A DNA stretch of 64,000 nucleotides from NCBI GenBank assembly GCA_027620075.1, contig JAQCEY010000004.1, positions 82,717 to 146,716 of the forward strand, written 5' to 3'. The notes below the pieces were generated by a model. The model made no database searches. It saw only the letters and a program-made list of their open reading frames with translations, and had not been told where the DNA came from. Made by a program: the position numbers and the translations under genes. This DNA is from Pseudomonadota bacterium (GTDB lineage: Bacteria; Pseudomonadota; Alphaproteobacteria; Rickettsiales; UBA6187). This document shows, in pieces, positions 10,487 to 20,423 of this stretch (its first letter is position 1; the number at the start of each line of letters is the position of its first letter).

Positions 10487-10519
10487 AGGAGAAGTAAATT
10501 CAAATTTACCGTAGCTAAA

Positions 10520-11425
10520 ATGGAAAACATAAATACAAATCAGATTAAGGGTATTACGTGGATGGTAGTCCACTGTTTTTTGATATCCGCTATGGCGGCA
10601 ATAATAAAGGTTACCGCCGAAGATATGAATGTTTTTCAAATAGTATTCTTATATAACGCTTTTGCGTTATTGTTCCTATTGCCTTTCATGTATAAGAACG
10701 GCTGGTCAGATGTTATAAAAACGCAGAAACTAAAACTACATTTAGGGCGTTCTTTTTTAGGGGCTATATCATTGACCATGTATTTTTACGCCTTTACCGT
10801 AATACCGCTTACCGAGGCAAGGGCAATCGCACTTACAGGACCTCTTGTCAGCTCATTAATGGCCGTAATATTCCTGAAGGAAAAGACAGGAAGGCACAGG
10901 ACAAGTGCAATGATAATAGGCTTTGCCGGAGTATTACTTATAGTAAGACCCGGAATGGAAGGATTCACGTATATATCCTTAATGGTGGTAGCGTGCGTAT
11001 TTATGTGGTCGGTGATAGACATATTGATAAAGACATTGTCCAAGACCGAATCCAATATATGCCAATTATTTTACTTAACCGGCGGTATGTCGTTATTTAC
11101 CATGCCGTTGGCGGTATATTTTTGGCAGTCATCTTCAGGCTTTTCGCATTGGGGGGTAATGATATTGTTGGGAGCCGTATTTTTGATAAACATATATGCG
11201 GTTACTAACGCATTTCGCTTTGGTGATATAACCGTCATAATGCCGTTTGATTTTTCAGGAATGGTATTTACCATAATAATAGCATATCTGGCGTTTGATG
11301 AGATAATAGACATCTACACCGCAACGGGTTCGGTTATAATTATGTTATCAAGTATATATATGGTCAGGCGTGAGGCAAAAAAAGCAAAGGTGATGCACGC
11401 AACCATACAGAAAGTGGAGATGTAA
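10520..11425 (+). CDS. EamA/DMT family membrane transporter
   Basis: This 301-residue protein has about ten hydrophobic segments arranged as two EamA repeats (about residues 10-140 and 155-290). Typical features are a first helix starting GITWMVVHCFLISAM and the loop FLKEKTGRHRTSAMIIGFAGVLLIVRPG at the end of repeat one. Members export metabolites, amino acids or nucleotide derivatives. The substrate cannot be read from sequence. It is followed by a short coupled ORF and leuA on the same strand. Confidence 0.88.
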   Translation: MENINTNQIKGITWMVVHCFLISAMAAIIKVTAEDMNVFQIVFLYNAFALLFLLPFMYKNGWSDVIKTQKLKLHLGRSFLGAISLTMYFYAFTVIPLTEARAIALTGPLVSSLMAVIFLKEKTGRHRTSAMIIGFAGVLLIVRPGMEGFTYISLMVVACVFMWSVIDILIKTLSKTESNICQLFYLTGGMSLFTMPLAVYFWQSSSGFSHWGVMILLGAVFLINIYAVTNAFRFGDITVIMPFDFSGMVFTIIIAYLAFDEIIDIYTATGSVIIMLSSIYMVRREAKKAKVMHATIQKVEM

Positions 11426-11427
11426 AT

Positions 11428-11529
11428 ATGAAAAACAGCTTTATAAACTTTACAAATAAAAGCTTAACAATATACTTTGCACGTTGGTTTAAACGCTCAC
11501 GCGAAAATTTTCTGCTCTGCGAATATTAA
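11428..11529 (+). CDS. Possible 33-residue ORF between EamA and leuA
   Basis: An ATG two bases after the EamA stop opens a 33-codon frame ending with TAA at 11527-11529, 53 bases before leuA. A GTGGAG ribosome site overlaps the end of the EamA gene, so coupled translation is possible. The peptide is basic and aromatic (FARWFKRSRENF) and ends LLCEY. It has no run of leucine codons, so a classical leucine attenuator is not evident. It could be a chance frame. Confidence 0.3.
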   Translation: MKNSFINFTNKSLTIYFARWFKRSRENFLLCEY

Positions 11530-11582
11530 CAATATGTTAGGTGTAATATAGATGCAAAAAAATTTAACGGAAAAAAAACAAA

Positions 11583-13121
11583 ATGACTAAAGACAAGATA
11601 AAAATATTTGATACTACATTGCGTGACGGTGAGCAATCTCCCGGTGCTACGATGAATATGGACGAGAAGATATTAATAGCTGAAACTCTTGATAAGATGG
11701 GCGTTGATATAATTGAGGCAGGTTTCGCTATTGCTTCCAAAGGTGACTTTGAAGCGGTAAATAAAGTTGCCAAGAAGGTGAAGAACGCCACGGTATGCTC
11801 GCTTGCAAGAACTGTAAAGGCTGATATTGAGGCGGCAGCAGAGGCTATAAAGCCTGCAAAAAGAGGGCGTATCCACACATTCATTTCAACCAGCCCTATT
11901 CATATGAAGCACAAGTTGAATATGAACGAGGAGCAGGTTTTGGAACGCACTCGTGATATGGTAAAATTAGCCCGTAATTTATGTGATGATGTTGAGTGGT
12001 CGGCGGAAGACGCTACCCGTACCGACCATGATTTTTTATGCAAAACTGTTGAAGCTGCTATTGCGGCGGGTGCTACCACCGTCAATTTACCCGACACCGT
12101 AGGCTACACCACTCCTTTGGAATATGCAGGTTTGATATCTATGATAAAAAACCGTGTACCAAATGTTGACAAAGCCGTTTTATCGGTACACTGCCATAAC
12201 GATCTTGGTTTGGCGGTTGCTAATTCATTGGCGGCGGTCAGTGCCGGTGCAAGGCAGATAGAATGCACTATCAACGGGCTTGGTGAAAGAGCCGGAAATG
12301 CAGCCATGGAAGAAATAGTAATGGCTATCAAAACCCGTAATGACATCTTGCCTTATGACACAAATATTGACACTACCCAGATTATGCGTGCTTCAAAATT
12401 AGTATCTACCGTTACAGGCTTCGTAGTGCAGAACAACAAGGCAATAGTAGGTGCAAACGCATTTGCACATGAATCGGGCGTGCATCAGGACGGTATGTTG
12501 AAAAATGCCTCTACCTACGAGATAATGACACCCGAATCTGTCGGCTTGCACAAATCTAAATTGGTTATGGGTAAATTATCGGGTCGTCATGCCTTCAAAA
12601 ATAAATTAGAAGAGTTGGGTTTTGAGTTGGGAGATAACGCTTTTGAGGAGGCATTTAACAACTTCAAAAACTTAGCGGATAAAAAGAAAGAGATTTATGA
12701 TGAAGATATTATTGCACTTATCGATAATAGTGCTATTAACAATAAAGGGTTGGTCGAACTTTTAAGTTTGCAGGTTCATTGCGGTTCTGTTGATAACCCC
12801 AAAGCGAGTCTGAAGCTTGCAGTTGAAGGTGTGACCAAAGAAATAGAAACAACGGGTGACGGTCCTGTTGATGCTATTTTCAACGGAATAAAAAAATTAG
12901 TTACGCATGATGCAAAACTGGAATTATATCAGGTTCATGCGGTAACAGGCGGAACCGACGCACAGGCCGAGGTTACGGTAAGGCTGAATAAGGACGGAAA
13001 AATAATTAGCGGTAATTACCGTGACACGGATACTTTGGTTGCATCGGCAGGAGCTTATATTGCTGCTGTAAATAAACTAAAGAAGCTTGACGAGGATGCA
13101 AATAAAGAGCATGTTGTTTAA
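11583..13121 (+). CDS. leuA: 2-isopropylmalate synthase
   Basis: This 512-residue enzyme condenses acetyl-CoA with 2-oxoisovalerate, the first committed step of leucine synthesis. The TIM-barrel domain has DTTLRDGEQSPGATM (residues 10-24) with the metal-ligand Asp, HCHNDLGLA with the two metal His, and CTINGLGERAGNAA. A LeuA allosteric domain occupies about residues 370-500 (VTGGTDAQAEVTVRL), so leucine feedback is expected. The length fits leuA type 1. Together with ilvC it shows that branched-chain amino acids are made. Confidence 0.96.
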   Translation: MTKDKIKIFDTTLRDGEQSPGATMNMDEKILIAETLDKMGVDIIEAGFAIASKGDFEAVNKVAKKVKNATVCSLARTVKADIEAAAEAIKPAKRGRIHTFISTSPIHMKHKLNMNEEQVLERTRDMVKLARNLCDDVEWSAEDATRTDHDFLCKTVEAAIAAGATTVNLPDTVGYTTPLEYAGLISMIKNRVPNVDKAVLSVHCHNDLGLAVANSLAAVSAGARQIECTINGLGERAGNAAMEEIVMAIKTRNDILPYDTNIDTTQIMRASKLVSTVTGFVVQNNKAIVGANAFAHESGVHQDGMLKNASTYEIMTPESVGLHKSKLVMGKLSGRHAFKNKLEELGFELGDNAFEEAFNNFKNLADKKKEIYDEDIIALIDNSAINNKGLVELLSLQVHCGSVDNPKASLKLAVEGVTKEIETTGDGPVDAIFNGIKKLVTHDAKLELYQVHAVTGGTDAQAEVTVRLNKDGKIISGNYRDTDTLVASAGAYIAAVNKLKKLDEDANKEHVV

Positions 13122-13249
13122 AAATAGAAATTTTAATTTTTTATGACGGTACGGTAGTGAAAGAATTTTCGAGTGCGTTAATAATTAGTTAAGATTTAAT
13201 GGTTATATTCCGAGTTCCAAATAGTTAGATTATTAAAGTTTTAAGATAG

Positions 13250-14305
<1,056 letters not shown>

Positions 14306-14307
14306 TG

Positions 14308-14969
14308 TTAACCTATTGCCGTAATGCGGTTAATAGCTTGCTCCTTAACCATTGAAGAATAATTTTTATAACGGCTGACTGTTGCCGAGTTATTTTCAAT
14401 GTAATTTTTATTTAGGTTTTTTGTAATATCATAATTTTTATTATTATATTTTTCATATGCAGCAGAAATTGTTTGCATAGTTTGTTGAGAGGGAACCCAA
14501 TTAATTTGTAAGCCGATAGTATTGCTCACTTCTATTATCTTATCTTTATAACAAGCCGACTCACTCTCTCCTTTAGTGATGCCGACGAAGTAATGCTTGC
14601 TAAAATATTCTATATCGGATTGATTGAATCTTGAGGCTACTCCGTTTACAAAATTAGCAAGTTCCGCATGATCTTCTTTGCATGATCTTCTTTATTTATC
14701 TTTGCGTACAAGCTTTTAAGTTTGGGGTTTGCTTTAACCATATTAACAGCCAAATGCAAATAATCACTATTCACATCGGCAGTAGGTCTATCTTTTCCTT
14801 TACCATCTACATAAATAGATTTAAGGGCTTCATTAAGCCCTTCTATACTATCAAAACCATCAGGTAAATTATAGTCCTCACTTACCTTTAAATTAGTACC
14901 GTATTTTTTATTGAAAGCCCTTTCAAATCTTAATGAAGGACAAAACTGCAAATCCCTTTCTTTATCCAC
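14308..14969 (-). pseudogene. Hypothetical gene broken by a 14-base tandem duplication
   Basis: Two frames on the minus strand (14646-14969 and 14308-14529) are halves of one gene. GCATGATCTTCTTT occurs twice in tandem at 14666-14679 and 14680-14693. Removing one copy gives an uninterrupted frame from the GTG at 14967-14969 to the stop at 14308, 215 codons plus stop. With both copies the first half ends after 107 residues. The restored protein is soluble, Lys/Asn-rich and has no membrane segment. I recognise no family. The start lacks a clear ribosome site. It is convergent with mreB, only two bases from its stop. Confidence 0.75.
14666..14693. repeat. Perfect 14-base tandem duplication
   Basis: Two identical adjacent copies of GCATGATCTTCTTT. 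Because 14 is not a multiple of three, the duplication shifts the reading frame of the surrounding gene. Confidence 0.95.
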
Positions 14970-15048
14970 TGTATAACCCCGACAAAAATTGTTAATTTTT
15001 TTTTACCTTTATATCGCAAATATGTAAAAAAATCAACAAACTGTTGAG

Positions 15049-15270
15049 TTACAACAACCAAAGCTCGGTTGTTTTAAGATTATCGTCCATTTCATATTCA
15101 ACCACGTCCTGATCTATAAGGCTAACTATTGCGGCACTTACCGTTTCACCGTCAGTAATTCCTTTTTCTGCACATTTAGCTATCAGGTCGTCAGGCTTTA
15201 TCATATTTTCCTGACCGTAGCATTTTGCTTCTTTCATTATTTGGACGATTAACTCTTCATTATTATCCAT
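15049..15270 (-). CDS. Small hypothetical protein coupled to mrp
   Basis: This 73-residue acidic protein has no membrane segment. Its ATG lies inside the last codons of mrp, with an eight-base overlap ATGGATAA, which is a usual sign of translational coupling. The sequence suggests a small helix-turn-helix or winged-helix-like fold (IKPDDLIAKCAEKGITDGETVSAAIVSLID), but this is only an impression. Coupling to mrp hints at a role in the same process, iron-sulfur handling, without proof. Confidence 0.6.
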   Translation of the reverse strand: MDNNEELIVQIMKEAKCYGQENMIKPDDLIAKCAEKGITDGETVSAAIVSLIDQDVVEYEMDDNLKTTELWLL

Positions 15271-16351
15271 TTAATTTCTCCAGTTCTTTCTTAAATTTTA
15301 ATGCTATTTTATCAAGTAAAAGCAGGTTATCGGCAGGTTTCCCCATATCGGCAGATTCCCTTAAATTCGGGTCTATAGGTATTTCACCCAAGAAAGGTAT
15401 ATCCATATCTTTTGCCAGATTTTTAGCTCCGCCCTCACCGAATATGTAATTCTTTTTGCCCCTGTCATCTTCAAAATAGCTCATATTCTGCACTATACCT
15501 AAAATCGGGACATTTATTTTCCGGAACATAGTAATGGCTTTCTTTACATCTATAAGTGCAACCTCCTGAGGGGTTGAAACAACGACCACGCCGTTTATAT
15601 CATAGCTTTTGCAAAGACTAAGCTGTATATCACCCGTACCCGGAGGGGTGTCTACAATCAGATAGTCAAGCTGCCCCCAGCTAACACCGAGCATAAGCTG
15701 GTTCATGGCTTTTATTGCCATTGATGCACGCCATACTAAAGCATTATCCTCTTCTATCAGGTAGCCTATTGAAACGGACTTAATCCCTTCGGACTCTTTA
15801 GGTATTATTTTATTCTTGTCATCAAGGCTAGGCTTGCCTTTAAGTCCTAGCATTTTAGGTATGGAAGGTCCGTAAATATCCGCATCAACCAAACCGACCT
15901 TATGCCCGAGCGAACTTAGCTTCCTTGCAAGATTGACCGCAACCGTAGACTTTCCGACCCCACCTTTACCCGATGCTACAAGAATAATATTCTTTACGTT
16001 AGGTATATTTTTACCGACAGGCAACTGAGCATTATTATTTTGCACCTTATTGGCAGGCAATGGGGTTCTAGGAGAAGAAAAAGCCCCCGGTTGTGAGGAG
16101 GTCATAACAACCGTAACGCTGTTAACGCCTTCTATCTTACGGACGGCATTTTCACATGTTTTACGTAAGGTTTCCTTTTCCTCCGCCTTGTTTATGTCCA
16201 CTTCCAGAGCGAACCCTACAGAAGACTCTTTGATTACAATTGAAGATATGATGCCGGATTCAACGACACTTTTGCCGGAATCAGGATCTATTATCGGTTG
16301 TAATGCCGATAACACCTTGTCTTTACTTATTTCCAGTTTTAATTTTGACAT
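15263..16351 (-). CDS. mrp: Mrp/ApbC P-loop NTPase, Fe-S carrier family
   Basis: This 362-residue protein has an N-terminal MIP18/DUF59-like domain (residues 1-85), a low-complexity linker, and a deviant-Walker ATPase beginning ASGKGGVGKSTVAVNLA (residues 126-142) with DTPPGTGD further on. Family members bind and pass on Fe-S clusters. The usual CxxC near the C-terminus is absent: the place after NMSYF reads EDDRGKKNYIFGEGG. Several alphaproteobacterial homologues that I recall also vary here, so cluster binding in the ordinary way is doubtful. It is followed by an overlapping small gene. Confidence 0.92.
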   Translation of the reverse strand: MSKLKLEISKDKVLSALQPIIDPDSGKSVVESGIISSIVIKESSVGFALEVDINKAEEKETLRKTCENAVRKIEGVNSVTVVMTSSQPGAFSSPRTPLPANKVQNNNAQLPVGKNIPNVKNIILVASGKGGVGKSTVAVNLARKLSSLGHKVGLVDADIYGPSIPKMLGLKGKPSLDDKNKIIPKESEGIKSVSIGYLIEEDNALVWRASMAIKAMNQLMLGVSWGQLDYLIVDTPPGTGDIQLSLCKSYDINGVVVVSTPQEVALIDVKKAITMFRKINVPILGIVQNMSYFEDDRGKKNYIFGEGGAKNLAKDMDIPFLGEIPIDPNLRESADMGKPADNLLLLDKIALKFKKELEKLNG

Positions 16352-16459
16352 TCTCTTGAAATATTCCGTATATTGTTTATATTCTGTTTTATGACTTTTA
16401 ACTCACATGCACGCTAATTAATATTAATATAGTAATTTTTTTCAAAAAGGGAAGACATT

Positions 16460-17683
16460 ATGCCTTGGGATGATGATAATCACAACGATAAGGGGCCGTG
16501 GGGACAAGCTCCGGGCGGTAAAAAACCGCAGGATAACAAGCCCAAATCATCAGGACAGCAGCCCGATGACATAGACGAGATTATCCGTAAAAGTCAGGAA
16601 AAAATACGCGATATATTCGGTGGTGGCGGTAAACGTGGCGGCGGTGGCAAGGGTGGCGGTCTTGCAACTCCTCCCGTAAACAGCAACAAAGTAATCGGCG
16701 TTATAATAGCAATAGTAGGTTTGTTCTGGATAGGTTCCGGTGTTTATACGGTTAACACGAAAGAGGTAGGTGTAGTACTGAGATTCGGTGAGTTCGTAGA
16801 TACTACAAAGTCGGGTATTAACTACCATCTACCCTTTCCTATTGAAAGGGTGATAAAGCTAAAAGTAACCGACCGTTACCGTACACAGATAGGAAATAAC
16901 TCAACAGGCGGCACTGAACAACGCTTTCCTGCTGTAAGAGATAACAGAAATTCCCGTAAGGAAATATTAATGCTTACCGGTGACGAGAATCTCGTAAGCG
17001 TAGAGTTCGTCGAGGTTCAGTGGCAAATTGAAAATCCTGAAAAATTCCTGTTCAACGTATATGACCCCGAGATAACCGTAAGAGATGCCGCAGAAAGTGC
17101 CATACGTGAAATTATCGGTAAGACAAGGTTAAGTGAAATTCTGTCCGAGGGACGTGTAAAGCTACAACTGGACACAAAAGAGCTTCTTCAAAGCATACTT
17201 AGCTCCTATGATATAGGAATAACCGTTGAAGAGATAAATATAAGTGCCGTTCCGCCTAAGACTACCATAGAGGTTATGAACAAGAGCATTAACGAAAAAG
17301 GTGAGATAATAGACAAAGCCATAATTACCACAATTGATGAGGCATTTAAGGACGTGCAGGCGGCAAAAGCCAATAAAGAAGCCGCAATCAATGCTGCACA
17401 GGCTCGGGAGAACGAGATAGTTCCGATAGCACGCGGTAGGGCTGAGAAGTTGATTCAGGAAGCACAAGGTTATAAAGAACAGATAATCGCTAAGGCGGAA
17501 GGTGAGGCAAAACGTTTCGTGTCCGTTTACGATGAGTACCGTAATGCAAAGGACGTGACAAGAAAGCGTATATATCTTGAAACTATGGAAGAAGTTTTAA
17601 AAGGTATGGACAAAATAGTTCTGGACTCAGAAAGCGGTGCAGTCCCGTATCTTCCGCTTAATGAATTAAAAAAAAGAAGGTAG
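16460..17683 (+). CDS. hflK: FtsH modulator HflK
   Basis: This 407-residue SPFH/prohibitin-family protein has a Gly-rich, charged cytoplasmic N-terminus (GGGGKRGGGGKGG, about residues 55-67), one membrane helix (VIGVIIAIVGLFWIGSGVY), then the SPFH domain starting VNTKEVGVVLRFGEF and an Ala/Glu-rich coiled coil. HflK and HflC form a large periplasmic cage around FtsH and limit its proteolysis. A GGGAAGA ribosome site precedes the ATG. It is first in the hflK-hflC-degP cluster, three bases before hflC. Confidence 0.96.
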   Translation: MPWDDDNHNDKGPWGQAPGGKKPQDNKPKSSGQQPDDIDEIIRKSQEKIRDIFGGGGKRGGGGKGGGLATPPVNSNKVIGVIIAIVGLFWIGSGVYTVNTKEVGVVLRFGEFVDTTKSGINYHLPFPIERVIKLKVTDRYRTQIGNNSTGGTEQRFPAVRDNRNSRKEILMLTGDENLVSVEFVEVQWQIENPEKFLFNVYDPEITVRDAAESAIREIIGKTRLSEILSEGRVKLQLDTKELLQSILSSYDIGITVEEINISAVPPKTTIEVMNKSINEKGEIIDKAIITTIDEAFKDVQAAKANKEAAINAAQARENEIVPIARGRAEKLIQEAQGYKEQIIAKAEGEAKRFVSVYDEYRNAKDVTRKRIYLETMEEVLKGMDKIVLDSESGAVPYLPLNELKKRR

Positions 17684-17686
17684 GTC

Positions 17687-18583
17687 ATGAATAAAGGTTT
17701 ATTTGCTATAGTCGGCGTATTTATAGTACTGTTATTACTAAACTCATTTTTCATAGTTAACCAGACCGAACAGGTTATCGTACTGCAATTCGGAAAACCC
17801 GTAGAATTTAATGATGACGGTAAGGAAGTTGCTTATATTAACAATCCGGGGCTTAAATTTAAAATACCTTTTATTCAGCAGGTAGTAAGGTTTGATAAGC
17901 GTATTTTATATTTTGAAGCGGCAGACAAGGAGATACTGGACTCGGAGAATAAGACGCTTACCGTTAGTGCTTTTGCAAAATATAAAATAATCGATCCCCT
18001 TACATTCTATGAAAAAGTTACCGACCTGAGGGGGATTAATTCAAAGCTTGATAAGATATTCGAGTCAAGCCTGCGTGATGCTATAGGTAAAGCACCTCTT
18101 CAGACCCTGCTTACGGACAACAGAAAAGGGATAATGAAAGAAATTAACGATAGCGTTGTCGAGAAATCTTCCGCATTCGGGATACAGGTTACCGATGTAA
18201 GGATAGTAAGAGCCGACCTGCCTAAAGAGAACTCAGATGCTATTTTCCAAAGAATGTACACCGACCGTAACAAGGAGGCACGTGAATATAGAGCTCAAGG
18301 TCAGGAAGAAGCGCAGAAAATAGTTTCAAAAGCTGAAAAACTGGCTACGATAATCATTGCCGAGGCAGAGCGTGACTCACAGATAATCCGAGGTGAAGGC
18401 GATGGTAAGGCAACCAAGATATTTGCCGACGCTTTTAACCGTGACTCGGAATTTTTCAGTTTTTACCGCTCAATGCAGGCATATAAGGGAAGTATCAATA
18501 AAGACAGCACAAGTATGGTGTTATCGCCTGATAGTGAATTTTTGGGTTATTTCGGAGACATAAACGGTGTTCGGAAAAGGTAG
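17687..18583 (+). CDS. hflC: FtsH modulator HflC
   Basis: This 298-residue partner of HflK begins with a membrane helix (residues 4-22, IVGVFIVLLLLNSFF) followed by VNQTEQVIVLQFGKPV, the SPFH domain start. DVRIVRADLPKENSDAIFQRM and the following RNKEAREYRAQGQEEAQ coiled coil are characteristic of HflC. The start is three bases after hflK, so the two should be made in equal amounts. Confidence 0.96.
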   Translation: MNKGLFAIVGVFIVLLLLNSFFIVNQTEQVIVLQFGKPVEFNDDGKEVAYINNPGLKFKIPFIQQVVRFDKRILYFEAADKEILDSENKTLTVSAFAKYKIIDPLTFYEKVTDLRGINSKLDKIFESSLRDAIGKAPLQTLLTDNRKGIMKEINDSVVEKSSAFGIQVTDVRIVRADLPKENSDAIFQRMYTDRNKEAREYRAQGQEEAQKIVSKAEKLATIIIAEAERDSQIIRGEGDGKATKIFADAFNRDSEFFSFYRSMQAYKGSINKDSTSMVLSPDSEFLGYFGDINGVRKR

Positions 18584-18610
18584 TAACTATATTTTGTATT
18601 TGAGGAATTT

Positions 18611-20104
18611 ATGATTAGAAATAATGTTATTACAAGGTTACTTGTAACTATTACGGTTTTTATCTTATTTGCGGTAAAAGCTACAGCGGCAAATGCACCG
18701 CAGAGCTTTGCCGATCTGGTAGAAAAACTGAACCCTGCCGTTGTTAATATATCGACTACACAAACAATAGAAGGCTCATCTTTAAGCCCTTTCGGTCAGT
18801 TTTTCCACTTTGAGGGTCCAAACGGCGATGACCTTGGCGAGTTGCCCGAACTATTCAAAAAATTCTACGGTGAGCCTTTCGGCAATTTAGAAGGCAACAA
18901 ACAAAAGCGTGAAACAACTTCATTAGGCTCCGGTTTCGTTATATCGGAAGAAGGTTATATAGTTACCAACCACCATGTTATAGATAAGGCCGATGAGATA
19001 ACTATAATATTCAATGACGACACCGAAGCCACCGCAAAAGTAGTGGGTTCCGATGCTAAAACAGATATTGCGGTATTAAAAATAGAGACCGATAAAAAAT
19101 TGCCGTTCGTAAAATTCGGTAACTCCGATAAAGCCAGAGTGGGTGACTGGGTAATAGCTATCGGTAATCCTTTCGGGCTTGGCGGCTCGGTATCCGCAGG
19201 TATAATCTCTGCCCGTGCAAGGGATATAAATGCAGGTCCTTTTGATGACTTCATACAGACAGATGCGGCAATAAACAGAGGCAACTCAGGCGGTCCTATG
19301 TTTAATGTTGAAGGGGAAGTAATAGGCGTTAACTCGGCTATATTTTCGCCGTCAGGCGGTAACGTAGGTATAGGCTTTGCCGTACCTTCTAATCTGGCAG
19401 AGCCTGTTATAAACCAGTTAATTGAAACAGGTCATATAGAGCGTGGCTGGCTAGGCGTTAAAATACAGACCGTAACGGACGAGATTGCCGAGAGTATAGG
19501 CATGAAAGATTCCAACGGTGCTTTGGTTGTAGATGTTCAGGAAAAAAGCCCTGCCGATAAAGGCGGTTTAAAAGCCGGTGATGTTATTATCAGCTTTGAC
19601 GGTAAAAACGTTGAGACAATGAGGAGGTTGCCGAGGATTGTTGCGGAAACTCCGGTAGGTAAAAAAGTACCCGTAGTAGTATGGAGAAACGGTGAAAAGA
19701 AAACCGTAATTGTTACTATTGCATTGCTTGATGAATCAGACGGTGATGCCTCCAAATCAGCAGATGGAAAATCAGATGATACGAAAGACTCCAAAAAAGC
19801 AGATGTGGCAATTGCAGGTATCGGGATACAGGATATTACAAAAGCGTACCGTGATACATATAATATTGATAAAGACATTAAAGGTGTAGTTATTACCGAT
19901 ATAGACCATAAAAGCGAGGCATCTTCAAAGCCTATAAAAGCCGGTGATGTTATTACGGCAATTAACCAGACTCAGGTTAATTCGGTAAAAGAGGCTAAGG
20001 AAGTTTTTGATGCTGCCGTAGACAAAAAACGTAAATCGGTATTATTATTGATTAACAGAGGCGGTGATACTTTATTTATCGCCGTTCCGATAGAAAAGAA
20101 ATAG
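18611..20104 (+). CDS. degP: Periplasmic serine protease DegP/HtrA family
   Basis: This 497-residue protein has a signal peptide (residues 1-27, ending ATAA), a trypsin-like domain with the triad His122 (TNHHV), Asp152 (TDIAV) and Ser226 (GNSGGP), then two PDZ domains (about 275-365 and 400-490). It degrades or refolds misfolded envelope proteins. It follows hflC by 27 bases, forming a membrane and periplasm quality-control cluster common in alphaproteobacteria. The linker between the PDZ domains is short and rich in Ser, Asp and Lys. Confidence 0.95.
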   Translation: MIRNNVITRLLVTITVFILFAVKATAANAPQSFADLVEKLNPAVVNISTTQTIEGSSLSPFGQFFHFEGPNGDDLGELPELFKKFYGEPFGNLEGNKQKRETTSLGSGFVISEEGYIVTNHHVIDKADEITIIFNDDTEATAKVVGSDAKTDIAVLKIETDKKLPFVKFGNSDKARVGDWVIAIGNPFGLGGSVSAGIISARARDINAGPFDDFIQTDAAINRGNSGGPMFNVEGEVIGVNSAIFSPSGGNVGIGFAVPSNLAEPVINQLIETGHIERGWLGVKIQTVTDEIAESIGMKDSNGALVVDVQEKSPADKGGLKAGDVIISFDGKNVETMRRLPRIVAETPVGKKVPVVVWRNGEKKTVIVTIALLDESDGDASKSADGKSDDTKDSKKADVAIAGIGIQDITKAYRDTYNIDKDIKGVVITDIDHKSEASSKPIKAGDVITAINQTQVNSVKEAKEVFDAAVDKKRKSVLLLINRGGDTLFIAVPIEKK

Positions 20105-20255
20105 CCGTTTACGGGAAGGGGTGTTAGTAAGGGGGAGACACATGCAGGTATAACAAGCACTTGCGAGTTTCTACCCCTCACAAAAACACTTTGTGTTTTT
20201 AACTCTCCCTCAAGGGGAGAGTAGTTTTTTCACTTTTGCAAAGGCTTCTTTACTT
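20105..20255. repeat. Dispersed palindromic element, family A copy 2
   Basis: Read on the minus strand, the element closely matches 55290-55447 over about 140 bases, sharing CTACTCTCCCCTTGAGGGAG, the CACTTTGTGTTTTTGTGAGGGG-like block and ATACCTGCATG. Its right end ACTTTTGCAAAGGCTTC is the usual family end. It accounts for about half of the 319-base gap between degP and mreC. The rest (20256-20423) is AT-rich and should hold the mreC promoter. Confidence 0.8.
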
Positions 20256-20423
20256 CTCCCGTCATACACTATATTATTAAAAATTCCCATAATCATTAGT
20301 TGAATTTTATAGATAACTTATCACTTTTTATGTGTAATTTGATATTTTGTTTTTGTCATCATGATAAGAATAGGTTATTAATCATGTTTAACTAAGGAAT
20401 ATTATAAGCTTCAAGTATTAAAA

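Noticed and set aside
11428-11529. Classical leuL leader peptide with Leu-codon run
   Set aside because: The frame has only four Leu codons, never more than two in a row, and no terminator hairpin before leuA, so only a tentative ORF is reported.
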